Source: Azonexaceae bacterium
GTDB lineage: Bacteria > Pseudomonadota > Gammaproteobacteria > Burkholderiales > Rhodocyclaceae
Assembly (NCBI GenBank): GCA_009469665.1
Contig: SSTB01000164.1
Coordinates: 1 to 20,054 of the forward strand
Reading direction: 5' to 3'
Length of the DNA: 20,054 bases
A program made the translations under genes and the position numbers. Shown here piece by piece: positions 7,449-13,493 of the stretch. A model generated the notes under the pieces. The model was not told the DNA's origin and ran no database searches. It worked only from the letters and a program-made list of their open reading frames with translations. Position 1 is the stretch's first letter, and every line of letters begins with the position of its first letter.

Positions 7449-8372
7449 ATGACCATCCAGTGGTTCCCCGGACACATGACCTCGGCCCGCAAGAAGGCGG
7501 CCGAGACCCTGGCGCAAGCCGACGTGGTGGTCGAAGTCGTAGACGCCCGCCTGCCGGCTGCAAGCAGTAATCCGATGATCCATGAGCTGCGGGCCTTCCG
7601 GCAGCGCCCCTGCCTGAAACTCCTCAACAAGGCCGACCTTGCCGACCCCGCCGCCACCCGCGCCTGGATCGAGCACTACGGCCGCCAGCCGGGCGTCAAG
7701 GCGGTGGCCCTATCCTGCAAGAAGCCTGCCGACGTGGCTCGCGTCCCCGGCCTCGCCCAGCAACTCGCCCCCCACCGCTGCGACGCGGTGAAGCCCCTAC
7801 GGCTCATGATCATGGGCATCCCCAACGTGGGTAAATCGACCCTGCTCAACGCCCTGGTCAAGAAGAAGGTGGCCGCGGTGGGCGACCAGCCGGCGGTGAC
7901 CAAGAGTCAGCAGCGTATCGACCTCAGTTCCCGCCTCGTCCTCTATGACACCCCGGGCCTCCTGTGGCCCAAGATTGAGCACGAGCAGGACGGCCTCATG
8001 CTTGCCGCCAGTCACGCAGTGGGGGTCAACGCCTATATCGACGAAGAAGTCGCCACCTGGCTGGCCGGCTTTCTCCTCGCCCAATACCCCCAGAGTCTTG
8101 CTGCACGCTACGGCCTCGCTGCCGCGGCTCTGGACGCGGTAGGTGTACTCGAAGGCGTGGCCAGAAAGCGCGGCTGCCTGGCCAAGGGCCGGGGCGGCGA
8201 ACCGGATCGGGAAAAGGCTTGCGGCATCCTGCTCACCGACTACCGCAGCGGCGCCCTCGGGCGCATCAGCCTGGAGACGCCGGCGGTGCGGGAGGCGAGG
8301 CTGGCGGGGGTCGCGGGCGGTCACCAGGGTGACCCAGCATCGGTTCGCGAAGGCGACACCGGCGGCGCTTAG
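7449..8372 (+). CDS. ylqF: Circularly permuted GTPase of the YlqF/RbgA family (ribosome biogenesis)
   Basis: A GTPase that in characterised relatives promotes late 50S subunit assembly (family knowledge). The motif order is permuted: G4 N-K-A-D (60-63) comes first, then G5-like S-C-K (89-91), G1 G-I-P-N-V-G-K-S-T (123-131), a G2 threonine near T151 and G3 D-T-P-G (167-170). The N-terminus I-Q-W-F-P-G-H-M (3-10) is the family signature and supports the ATG at 7449. Length is 307 residues. The last 25 or so residues (V-R-E-A-R-L-A-G-V-A-G-G-H-Q-G-D onwards) are Gly/Ala/Asp-rich and look unlike a folded tail. They lie close to the structured element at 8442. It is convergent with the RlmI-like gene. 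Confidence 0.93.
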   Translation: MTIQWFPGHMTSARKKAAETLAQADVVVEVVDARLPAASSNPMIHELRAFRQRPCLKLLNKADLADPAATRAWIEHYGRQPGVKAVALSCKKPADVARVPGLAQQLAPHRCDAVKPLRLMIMGIPNVGKSTLLNALVKKKVAAVGDQPAVTKSQQRIDLSSRLVLYDTPGLLWPKIEHEQDGLMLAASHAVGVNAYIDEEVATWLAGFLLAQYPQSLAARYGLAAAALDAVGVLEGVARKRGCLAKGRGGEPDREKACGILLTDYRSGALGRISLETPAVREARLAGVAGGHQGDPASVREGDTGGA

Positions 8373-8441
8373 TGCAAGGCCGCGGCGATTTCGGCCCCCG
8401 TCCGCGGTGACCACGGCAAGGGGGCAGCACACGCCCTAATC

Positions 8442-8592
8442 GTCAGTTAAATGGGTTCGCGTGAATGCCGAGGCGAGCATCCGCGCCCGGATCGCGCGAA
8501 GCGAACCACAGCGGTAGCCGAAGCTATGGTGAGGAAGAGCGGCGAGCGGGGATGCGGGGCGTGCCGAACTGTGTTGAACCTGTTTGACTGAC
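8442..8592 (+). repeat. 151-bp element with 17-bp terminal inverted repeats (MITE- or structured-RNA-like)
   Basis: The left end GTCAGTTAAATGGGTTC (8442-8458) and the right end GAACCTGTTTGACTGAC (8576-8592) are inverted repeats matching at 14 of 17 positions. The three differences are G-T pairs, so in plus-strand RNA the stem is continuous. Nested inside are GCATCC/GGATGC (8477-8482, 8550-8555) and ACCACAGC/GCTATGGT (8505-8512, 8523-8530, one mismatch), the latter capped by CGG/CCG. The pentamer CCCTA occurs just outside both ends (8434-8438 and 8593-8597), a possible imperfect target duplication. There is no coding content. The element ends two bases before the stop codon of the RlmI-like gene. 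The 8373-8441 stretch to its left shows nothing recognisable. Confidence 0.55.
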
Positions 8593-8594
8593 CC

Positions 8595-9623
8595 CTACAG
8601 CCTGAGCATCGCCATCTTCAGCGGCGGTCGTCCGTCCGGGCTGGGGAAGTCGGCTTCCGGGAGAATCCATTCCAGTTCGCGGATCGGCCGGCCGGCCTTC
8701 GTGGCGCAGCGCTGCAGTTGATCGGCCCAGACTTCGCGGTCCACCTGGGCGGCGTTATTGCAGCAGATCAGGGTGCCGCCCTCGGCAGTGCAGAGCAGGG
8801 CGAGCTTCATCAGGGCGGCGTAGTCCTTGACGATGTCCACGACGCCGAAGAGGCTCTTGGCGTAGCGGGGCGGGTCGAGGAAGACCAGGTCGAAGCGGTG
8901 CGCGTCAAGTTTGGGAAAAGCGGGCATGCGTTTTCCGCGCACCCGATCGGGCTGGCCGACACCAGCAAACTGGCGCAGGGCGGCGAAGGCGTCGCTCTGG
9001 ACGAAGCGCAGGCGGATAGGCAGCTCGTTCTGGCGGGCATTGTGCTTGCCGACCCTAAGGGCGGATTCGGCAAAATCCACATTGACCACGTGGCGGGCGG
9101 CACCCCGGGCGGCGGCGATGCCGACGCCGCAGGTGTAGGCAAAGAGGTTGAGCACCGACTTGCCTGCCGCCTCGGCCATTACCCGCCGCCTGGCGGCGCG
9201 CAGGTCGAGGAAAAGCCAGGGATCCTGGCCACCGTGGCGGGCCTGGAAGGCGTAGGTCAGGCCCATTTCGCTGAATTCCCGCAACTGTTCGGCCTGGGCC
9301 TGGACGGCCGGCGGCAGCGGATTGGCGATGCGCGAGTTGGCGCCGCTGCGGTCGTTGTAGATGGGCACGAGAGCGGGCAGGTGCGCGGCGTAGAACGCTT
9401 CCAGCGCGGCCAATTCGGCGTCTTCCAGGGGGCGGTGGAAGCTCTGGATGAGGAGGACGTCTCCATAGCGGTCCACGGTCAGGCCTGGGACGCCTTCGGT
9501 GCTGCCTTGGAAGAGCCGGTAGGCGGTGGTTGATTCGGCTTCCAGGCGGGCGATCAGGTCGGCGCGGCTCGCCAGGGCGGCAGCGAGGCAATCGGGGAGG
9601 GCGGTGGGGGCAGGCGTGGCCAT
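8595..9623 (-). CDS. Class I SAM-dependent rRNA methyltransferase, RlmI-like
   Basis: A 342-residue SAM-dependent methyltransferase related to RlmI/RlmK-type 23S rRNA enzymes. Residues 30-60 (A-Y-R-L-F-Q-G-S-T-E-G-V-P-G-L-T-V-D-R-Y) are the RlmI-family linker domain that normally follows a PUA domain; here the PUA domain is missing or reduced. Motif I is L-N-L-F-A-Y-T-C-G-V-G-I-A-A (158-171), the ribose-binding acid is in N-V-D-F-A (181-185), and motif IV is D-P-P-R-Y (250-254). The exact target base cannot be told, so no symbol is given. The start has a strong Shine-Dalgarno sequence (GGAG, seven bases upstream). It is convergent with ylqF, with the 151-bp element between them. A further 96 bp separates its start from the upstream small gene. 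Confidence 0.88.
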   Translation of the reverse strand: MATPAPTALPDCLAAALASRADLIARLEAESTTAYRLFQGSTEGVPGLTVDRYGDVLLIQSFHRPLEDAELAALEAFYAAHLPALVPIYNDRSGANSRIANPLPPAVQAQAEQLREFSEMGLTYAFQARHGGQDPWLFLDLRAARRRVMAEAAGKSVLNLFAYTCGVGIAAARGAARHVVNVDFAESALRVGKHNARQNELPIRLRFVQSDAFAALRQFAGVGQPDRVRGKRMPAFPKLDAHRFDLVFLDPPRYAKSLFGVVDIVKDYAALMKLALLCTAEGGTLICCNNAAQVDREVWADQLQRCATKAGRPIRELEWILPEADFPSPDGRPPLKMAMLRL

Positions 9624-9719
9624 GGCGGCTCCGGGAGGCGGTTGCAGCGATCTTCCCTGGGGTGGCCGCCGGTCGGCAGGGGCTTGCCGAAGGGCAGCAA
9701 TTCTACCGCAGTGCGAGTC

Positions 9720-9926
9720 TCATGGGCGGGGATTGATGGCCGGCCAGGGCTGCCATTGACCGCAGGCGGAGCGCGCCCGGCGTTCGCTGCCATCCCAGGG
9801 GCCGCCGCGGCAGAGGCCTGGGGTGGTCTCTGTCGCCACTTCGACCGCATCGGGAGGAGCGGGAGTGCGTTCGCCGCCCCAGCGCTCGCAACTCCCACAA
9901 CGGCGCGCAGCCGCCGCCTGCCGCAT
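9720..9926 (-). CDS. 68-residue Cys-rich protein, coupled to the rhodanese gene
   Basis: I do not recognise a named family. The ATG at 9926-9924 overlaps the rhodanese TGA by one base (TGATG), a standard coupling arrangement. The protein has four Cys: Cys10 and Cys13 in a C-x-x-C-x-R-W-G pattern, Cys39 in G-L-C-R, and Cys55 in S-A-C-G-Q-W. This C-x2-C ... C ... C layout with Trp/Gly neighbours suggests a small metal-binding (zinc or iron) domain, which is inference. There is no signal peptide, so it is probably cytoplasmic. A longer open frame exists upstream, but it only shadows the rhodanese. It fills most of what would otherwise be a gap of about 300 bp. The chief alternative is a chance open frame. 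Confidence 0.65.
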   Translation of the reverse strand: MRQAAAARRCGSCERWGGERTPAPPDAVEVATETTPGLCRGGPWDGSERRARSACGQWQPWPAINPRP

Positions 9927-10378
9927 CAGCAGGTCTTGTCGGCCCGACAGGCGGCCAGAGCCTGGGCGGCGGGCGCCGTGGGACGCCCTTCGGCGATCCA
10001 GGCCTTGATGCCGCCCTTGACGTTGTAGACCTTGGCGTAACCGGCTTCCTGGGAGAGGTAGCGGCTGACAACCTTGGTGCGGTTGCCGCTGCGGCAGATA
10101 ACGGCCACCGGCTGGCCGGCCCTGGCGTAGGCCTGGGCCCGGGCGAGCCAAGCCGGCGGGTCGGCCTTGCCGTTGTCATCGAAGTAGGTGAGGAGCCGGC
10201 TGCCGGGGACGATGCCGGTCTCTTCCCATTCACCGGCCGTACGTACGTCGATGACCGGGACGCCGGACGCCATCAGGCGGGCGAGTTCGGTGTTATCCAC
10301 GTCGATGATCTCGGCCCGGGCGGCCAGGGCGGCAGTGGCGAGAAAGGCGGCAAGCAGCAGGCGGGCGGGGCTGGGCAT
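9926..10378 (-). CDS. Exported single-domain rhodanese (sulfurtransferase)
   Basis: A 150-residue rhodanese-domain protein. Residues 1-22 form a signal peptide (L-L-L-A-A-F-L-A-T-A-A-L-A-A-R-A), placing it in the periplasm. The active-site loop C-R-S-G-N-R (95-100) has the catalytic Cys95 that would carry a persulfide. P-V-I-D-V-R-T-A-G-E-W (41-51) and V-K-G-G-I-K-A-W (120-127) are conserved rhodanese elements. The start at 10378 has a GGAG Shine-Dalgarno sequence and gives the signal peptide; the frame is open to 10513, but that extension is Pro/Arg-rich. Two more Cys lie near the C-terminus (144 and 150). The sulfur donor and acceptor are unknown. The TGA overlaps the ATG of the Cys-rich gene, suggesting a functional pair. 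Confidence 0.9.
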   Translation of the reverse strand: MPSPARLLLAAFLATAALAARAEIIDVDNTELARLMASGVPVIDVRTAGEWEETGIVPGSRLLTYFDDNGKADPPAWLARAQAYARAGQPVAVICRSGNRTKVVSRYLSQEAGYAKVYNVKGGIKAWIAEGRPTAPAAQALAACRADKTC

Positions 10379-10441
10379 GGCGATCTCCGGGGTGTAGAGG
10401 GCCGGCGGTGCCGGCGACGGAAGTTGGACAGCGTGGGGCGT

Positions 10442-10455
10442 CGGGAATTCTCCCG
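10442..10455 (-). promoter_or_regulatory. Possible -10 in an inverted repeat upstream of the rhodanese gene
   Basis: On the minus strand CGGGA-GAAT-TCCCG is a perfect 5-bp inverted repeat containing GAGAAT (10452-10447), a plausible -10 element. It lies about 65 bases upstream of the rhodanese ATG, in the 131-bp gap after the DUF3617 gene. No -35 is evident. The remainder of this gap shows nothing else. Confidence 0.3.
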
Positions 10456-10509
10456 CGGCGGCCGGGCGTCCCTCGGTAAGGCGGCGCGGCCGGCGGCCAT
10501 TCGGGATAC

Positions 10510-11079
10510 TCAATAACCGGCCCCCTGGCGTTGCTGGCGCATCATTTTCTGCACTTCCGGGTCGTTCATCATGCGCTGCATGTCCTGGGTGTTCATCTTG
10601 CCGCCGGGCATGCCGGGCATCATCACGTCGCCAGGTTTCTGGCCCGGTTTGCAGGGGCCGAGCCAGCGCGCCTCCTGAACCATCCTGGTCTCGCTCATGC
10701 CGTGCATGGGCGGGGTATAGCGCATCTTCATGTCGCTGCGGTAGTGGGTATTGAAATCACCGGTGATGACGGCGTCGGTGATGACCAGGGATTTTTCGAC
10801 GCGGCATTCAGAGTGCAGGGTGACCTTGCCGCCGGAAGGCGTGACCTGCATCACCGGGCAATCGGGCTTCTGGCGACTGCCCTCGTCCTGCATCAGATTG
10901 TCGCTGCCCTGATCGACGCACATCTGCATCGGCCCCTGGGAGGGGACGCCTTCGATCTGGGTCTTCATTTCCCACAGGCCCGATTTGCGCTTGGGCAGGT
11001 CGGCAGCAGTGGCGGTGGAGGTGGCGGTGGCAAGGGCGATGGCAAGGGCGATGGCAAGGGCGAGGCGGGTGGACGTCAT
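10510..11079 (-). CDS. Exported DUF3617 family protein
   Basis: A 189-residue protein of unknown function. Residues 1-26 form a signal peptide made of repeated A-I-A-L units, encoded by a 12-bp tandem repeat, so the mature form is periplasmic. G-L-W-E-M-K-T (34-40) and four later Cys (in M-C-V-D, D-C-P-V, E-C-R-V and G-P-C-K) fit DUF3617, which often has paired cysteines for disulfides. The tail is Met/Gln-rich (M-Q-R-M-M-N-D-P-E-V-Q-K-M-M). The start at 11079 has a GGAG Shine-Dalgarno sequence; the longer frame to 11202 adds a non-signal extension that crosses the yaeQ promoter. It is divergent from yaeQ. Confidence 0.87.
   Translation of the reverse strand: MTSTRLALAIALAIALATATSTATAADLPKRKSGLWEMKTQIEGVPSQGPMQMCVDQGSDNLMQDEGSRQKPDCPVMQVTPSGGKVTLHSECRVEKSLVITDAVITGDFNTHYRSDMKMRYTPPMHGMSETRMVQEARWLGPCKPGQKPGDVMMPGMPGGKMNTQDMQRMMNDPEVQKMMRQQRQGAGY
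11029..11064. repeat. Three 12-bp tandem repeats in the DUF3617 signal peptide
   Basis: GGCAAGGGCGAT occurs at 11029-11040 and 11041-11052, and with one final change at 11053-11064. Read on the minus strand it encodes repeats of A-I-A-L in the hydrophobic core of the signal peptide. As the unit is four codons, changes in copy number would keep the frame and alter the length of the hydrophobic core. Confidence 0.85.
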
Positions 11080-11112
11080 GGCAGGCTCCGACGAAAAGTG
11101 CACAAGCCCCGC

Positions 11113-11141
11113 ATCGTAGTGGCCTTTGGGATTTTCGTCAG
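11113..11141 (-). promoter_or_regulatory. Candidate promoter for the DUF3617 gene
   Basis: On the minus strand CTGACG (11141-11136) and TACGAT (11118-11113) are separated by 17 bp, each with four of six consensus matches. The start codon is about 33 bases further on. The site interleaves with the yaeQ promoter on the other strand, so the two may compete. Confidence 0.3.
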
Positions 11142-11158
11142 CACCCGGGATAATCCCG
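11126..11158 (+). promoter_or_regulatory. yaeQ promoter candidate
   Basis: TTGGGA (11126-11131) is followed, after exactly 17 bp, by GATAAT (11149-11154). The -10 sits in the inverted repeat CGGG-ATAAT-CCCG (11146-11158), the same design as before prfC and ylqF. A transcript would start near 11161, about 16 bases before the yaeQ ATG, still including the GAGG Shine-Dalgarno sequence. Confidence 0.6.
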
Positions 11159-11176
11159 CCTTTTTCCGAGGTTTCC

Positions 11177-11716
11177 ATGGCGCTCAAGGCAACCGTCTTC
11201 AAGGCCGAACTCCAGATCTCCGACCTGGATCGCCACTATTACCAGTCCCATACCCTCACCCTGGCCCGCCACCCTTCGGAAACTGATGAGCGGATGATGG
11301 TGCGGCTGCTGGCTTTTGCCCTCTACGCCAGCGAAGACCTGACTTTCGGGAGGGGGCTGTCCGCCGAGGACGAGGCCGATTTGCTTGAAGTCGGGCCGGA
11401 TGGGACGCTGCTCACCTGGATCGACGTCGGCCTTCCCGACGAGCGGGATCTGCGCAAGGCCAGCCACCGGGCGCGCCGTGCGGTGGTGCTCACCTACGGC
11501 GGTAAGGCGGTGGATGTCTGGTGGCAGCAGAACCGCGCCGCGCTGGCGGCATACGGCAATCTCGCCGTGCTGCGCCTGAGCGCCGAGCAAAGCGCCGCCG
11601 TGGCCGCCCTGGCGGCGCGCACCATGCGCCTGCAATGCACGGTGCAGGAGGGCGTGGTCTGGCTAGGGGATGAAGGGCGCAGCGTGGAAATCGTGGTGGA
11701 GCGGCTTCAGGGCTGA
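11177..11716 (+). CDS. yaeQ: YaeQ family protein
   Basis: A 179-residue cytoplasmic protein; the family is about 180 residues, has a nuclease-like fold and has been linked to suppression of RfaH defects, though its biochemical role is unsettled (family knowledge). The ATG at 11177 gives the typical M-A-L-K-A-T-V-F-K-A start, with GAGG five bases upstream; an upstream ATG at 11126 would overlap the promoter. Conserved parts include D-L-D-R-H-Y-Y-Q-S-H-T-L-T-L-A-R-H-P-S-E-T (16-36), L-L-A-F-A-L-Y-A, W-I-D-V-G-L-P and V-V-L-T-Y-G-G-K-A-V-D-V-W-W. It is divergent from the DUF3617 gene and convergent with the ynbB-like gene across 19 bp. Confidence 0.93.
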   Translation: MALKATVFKAELQISDLDRHYYQSHTLTLARHPSETDERMMVRLLAFALYASEDLTFGRGLSAEDEADLLEVGPDGTLLTWIDVGLPDERDLRKASHRARRAVVLTYGGKAVDVWWQQNRAALAAYGNLAVLRLSAEQSAAVAALAARTMRLQCTVQEGVVWLGDEGRSVEIVVERLQG

Positions 11717-11739
11717 CCGTCCCGCGGGAGGGGGGTCAG
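11713..11739. terminator. Bidirectional hairpin built from two opposing stop codons
   Basis: CTGACC (11713-11718) and GGTCAG (11734-11739) pair to form a stem whose arms contain the TGA of yaeQ and the TGA of the ynbB-like gene. The 15 bases between include the palindrome CCCGCGGG. The arrangement is symmetric for both transcripts. There is no T-run, so its strength as a terminator is uncertain. Confidence 0.4.
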
Positions 11740-12680
11740 GCCACCCACCAATACCGCACGATGTGGAAGAAAATGGGCGCGGCGAAACTCAGGGAATCGA
11801 CTCGGTCGAGCATGCCGCCGTGGCCTTCGATGAGGGTGCCCCAGTCCTTGATGCCGCGGTCGCGCTTGATGGCGGAGAGCACGAAGCCGCCGAAGAAGCC
11901 CATGATGTTGATGGCCAGCGCTACCAGGGCCGCTTGCCAGGGCAGGAAGGGAGTCATCCACCACAGGGCCGCACCGACGGCGGTGGAGGTGAGGACGCCG
12001 CCAACCAGGCCTTCCACGGTCTTGGACGGGGAAATATTGGGCGATAGTTTGTGGCGCCCGCACAGCTTGCCCCAGACGTACTGAAAGACGTCGCTGGACT
12101 GTACGGTGAGGATCAGGAAGACCACCAGGAGGGCGTTCCTGCCTTCGAAGCCGGCGATGGGCAGGGTGAGCAGGGCCGGCACGTGGGAGAGGCAATAGAC
12201 GCAGATCATCAAACCCCACTGCACCTTGGCCGCCCGTTCCAGAAAGCGGGTGGTGTCTTCCCCCAGGGCCGAGGACATGGGCAGGAGCAGGAAGGCATAG
12301 ACCGGGATCAGGATGGAAAAGAGTCCGTACCAGTCCATGGCCACCAGGGCGTACTGCAGGGGCAGGAAGACGAAGAAGCTCCACACCAGGGCATGGTGGT
12401 CGCCGCGGCGGGTGTGGGTGAGGGAGATGAATTCCCGCAGGCCCTGGAAGGAGATGAAGGCAAAGAGGGCGATGATGCCGACGCGGCCGATCCAGAAGGC
12501 TGCCGCCAGACAACCGATCATGATCCACCAGGCCTTGATGCGCGCATCCAGGTTATCCAGGGTGGCGGTGGGCGCTGTTGGGGCGAGGCGCCGCCGCAGG
12601 ACGAAGGCGACGCTGCTGGCCAGGGCCAGGCAGGCGAACACCCCGGCAAAGATGACGAAGACGGTTTCTTGGGAGGTCAT
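11736..12680 (-). CDS. CDP-diglyceride synthase-like membrane protein (YnbB/CdsA family)
   Basis: A phosphatidate cytidylyltransferase family member; CdsA enzymes make CDP-diacylglycerol from CTP and phosphatidic acid in the cytoplasmic membrane (family knowledge). The 314 residues carry about eight hydrophobic spans (for example 7-29, 51-80, 98-112, 118-136, 155-173, 183-195, 226-243 and 250-268). The C-terminal signature is S-A-I-K-R-D-R-G-I-K-D-W (269-280) with G-H-G-G-M-L-D-R-V-D-S (286-296), and S-P-S-K-T-V-E-G (217-224) is the partner motif. From memory, E. coli YnbB shares S-A-I-K-R-D and the G-H-G-G-x-L-D-R-x-D-S end. The housekeeping cdsA is probably elsewhere, because this copy sits with a ynbA-like gene. 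The ATG at 12680 follows an in-frame TAA by one codon, and its Shine-Dalgarno sequence is weak. Confidence 0.88.
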   Translation of the reverse strand: MTSQETVFVIFAGVFACLALASSVAFVLRRRLAPTAPTATLDNLDARIKAWWIMIGCLAAAFWIGRVGIIALFAFISFQGLREFISLTHTRRGDHHALVWSFFVFLPLQYALVAMDWYGLFSILIPVYAFLLLPMSSALGEDTTRFLERAAKVQWGLMICVYCLSHVPALLTLPIAGFEGRNALLVVFLILTVQSSDVFQYVWGKLCGRHKLSPNISPSKTVEGLVGGVLTSTAVGAALWWMTPFLPWQAALVALAINIMGFFGGFVLSAIKRDRGIKDWGTLIEGHGGMLDRVDSLSFAAPIFFHIVRYWWVA

Positions 12681-12683
12681 GGG

Positions 12684-12857
12684 TTATTGAGTTCCGGCGT
12701 TGCTGCGGTACGCCGTTGCAGACGTCGTCCGCTCGGATGCGTCTGCGGGAGCGTCGCGATGCCACCCGGGGAGCGCGTGTTTCGGGGTGGCGCGGAGGTC
12801 CGGGGCACAGGGTATTCTGGGCATCGACAAGCGATCGGCTGAAGGTTCCAGGTTCAT
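12684..12857 (-). CDS. Possible 57-codon ORF between the acyltransferase and ynbB-like genes
   Basis: An ATG four bases after the acyltransferase stop opens a 57-codon frame ending in TAA, with only CCC before the ynbB-like ATG and in the same reading frame as it. The product is polar, rich in Ala, Arg and Pro, with no motif. The DNA contains two GC-rich inverted repeats, GCAGACG/CGTCTGC (12718-12746) and GCCACCC/GGGTGGC (12761-12791). It may be a translated leader, decayed sequence, or merely an open stretch in a structured spacer. I see nothing else in this 180-bp gap. Confidence 0.2.
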   Translation of the reverse strand: MNLEPSADRLSMPRIPCAPDLRATPKHALPGWHRDAPADASERTTSATAYRSNAGTQ

Positions 12858-12860
12858 GGT

Positions 12861-13493
12861 TCAGGCGGGCGGTGCGAGGGCCAGCATGGCGGTCCGGGCG
12901 CGGGCGAGGAAGGCTTCCTTTTCTTCTCCAGCAGCCAGGGTGAGGGGCTGGCCGAAACTCAGGGTGCACAGGAGGGGCACGGGGATCAGGGCGCCCTTGG
13001 GCATCACCCGGCCCAGGTTTTCTATCCACACGGGAACGAATTCCACGTCCGGCCGCAGGCATGCCAGGTGGAAGATGCCGCTCTTGAAGGGCAATAGGGG
13101 CGTATCGCTCAGGTTGCGGGTGCCTTCCGGAAAGATGATGAGGGAGTCGCCTGCGGCGAGGGCCTCGGCCATTTGTTCCACAGGGTTGGGGCCGCCTTCC
13201 CGGCTGCCCCGGGTGCGGTCCACCAGCACGGCATTGAAGACATCGTGCACGATGAAACGGCGGAGGGCGTCGGTCAGCCAGTAATCGGCGCCTGCCACGG
13301 GGCGGGTGCGGCGACGCAGTTCCGGGGGCAGGGAAGCCCATACCAGGATGAAATCGACGTGGCTGTTGTGGTTGGCGAAGTAGACCCGCAAGCGGTCCTC
13401 CGGCACGCAGCCCCGCCACAGGGCCCGCACCCCGGTGATGAGTTGGGCGAGCCCGCCGATGGCGGCGCCGGTGCAGCGGCCGAGGAAAGTCAT
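12861..13493 (-). CDS. 1-acyl-sn-glycerol-3-phosphate acyltransferase family protein (PlsC type)
   Basis: A 210-residue acyltransferase that would esterify a lysophosphatidic acid-like substrate at the inner face of the membrane (family knowledge). Motif I is N-H-N-S-H-V-D (41-47), giving the catalytic H-x4-D with His42 and Asp47; motif III is F-P-E-G-T-R (121-126). V-P-V-W-I-E-N-L-G near residue 150 fits the later motif. It has an N-terminal amphipathic stretch, not a clear membrane span. The ATG at 13493 overlaps the ynbA-like stop (ATGA), so translation is coupled; the open frame upstream of it shadows the ynbA-like gene. Its substrate may be the product or a precursor of its neighbours, and that is inference. 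Confidence 0.92.
   Translation of the reverse strand: MTFLGRCTGAAIGGLAQLITGVRALWRGCVPEDRLRVYFANHNSHVDFILVWASLPPELRRRTRPVAGADYWLTDALRRFIVHDVFNAVLVDRTRGSREGGPNPVEQMAEALAAGDSLIIFPEGTRNLSDTPLLPFKSGIFHLACLRPDVEFVPVWIENLGRVMPKGALIPVPLLCTLSFGQPLTLAAGEEKEAFLARARTAMLALAPPA

Noticed and set aside
8442..8592. An intact insertion sequence at the inverted repeats
   Set aside because: The interval is only 151 bp and codes for no transposase; at most it is a non-autonomous remnant or a structured RNA element.
8718..9533. 271-codon plus-strand frame opposite the RlmI-like gene
   Set aside because: The minus strand has a complete methyltransferase; the plus frame has no motif.
9927..10151. Upstream extension of the Cys-rich small gene
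   Set aside because: This part overlaps the rhodanese in another frame and has Arg/Pro shadow composition; only the part from the ATG at 9926 onwards looks coding.
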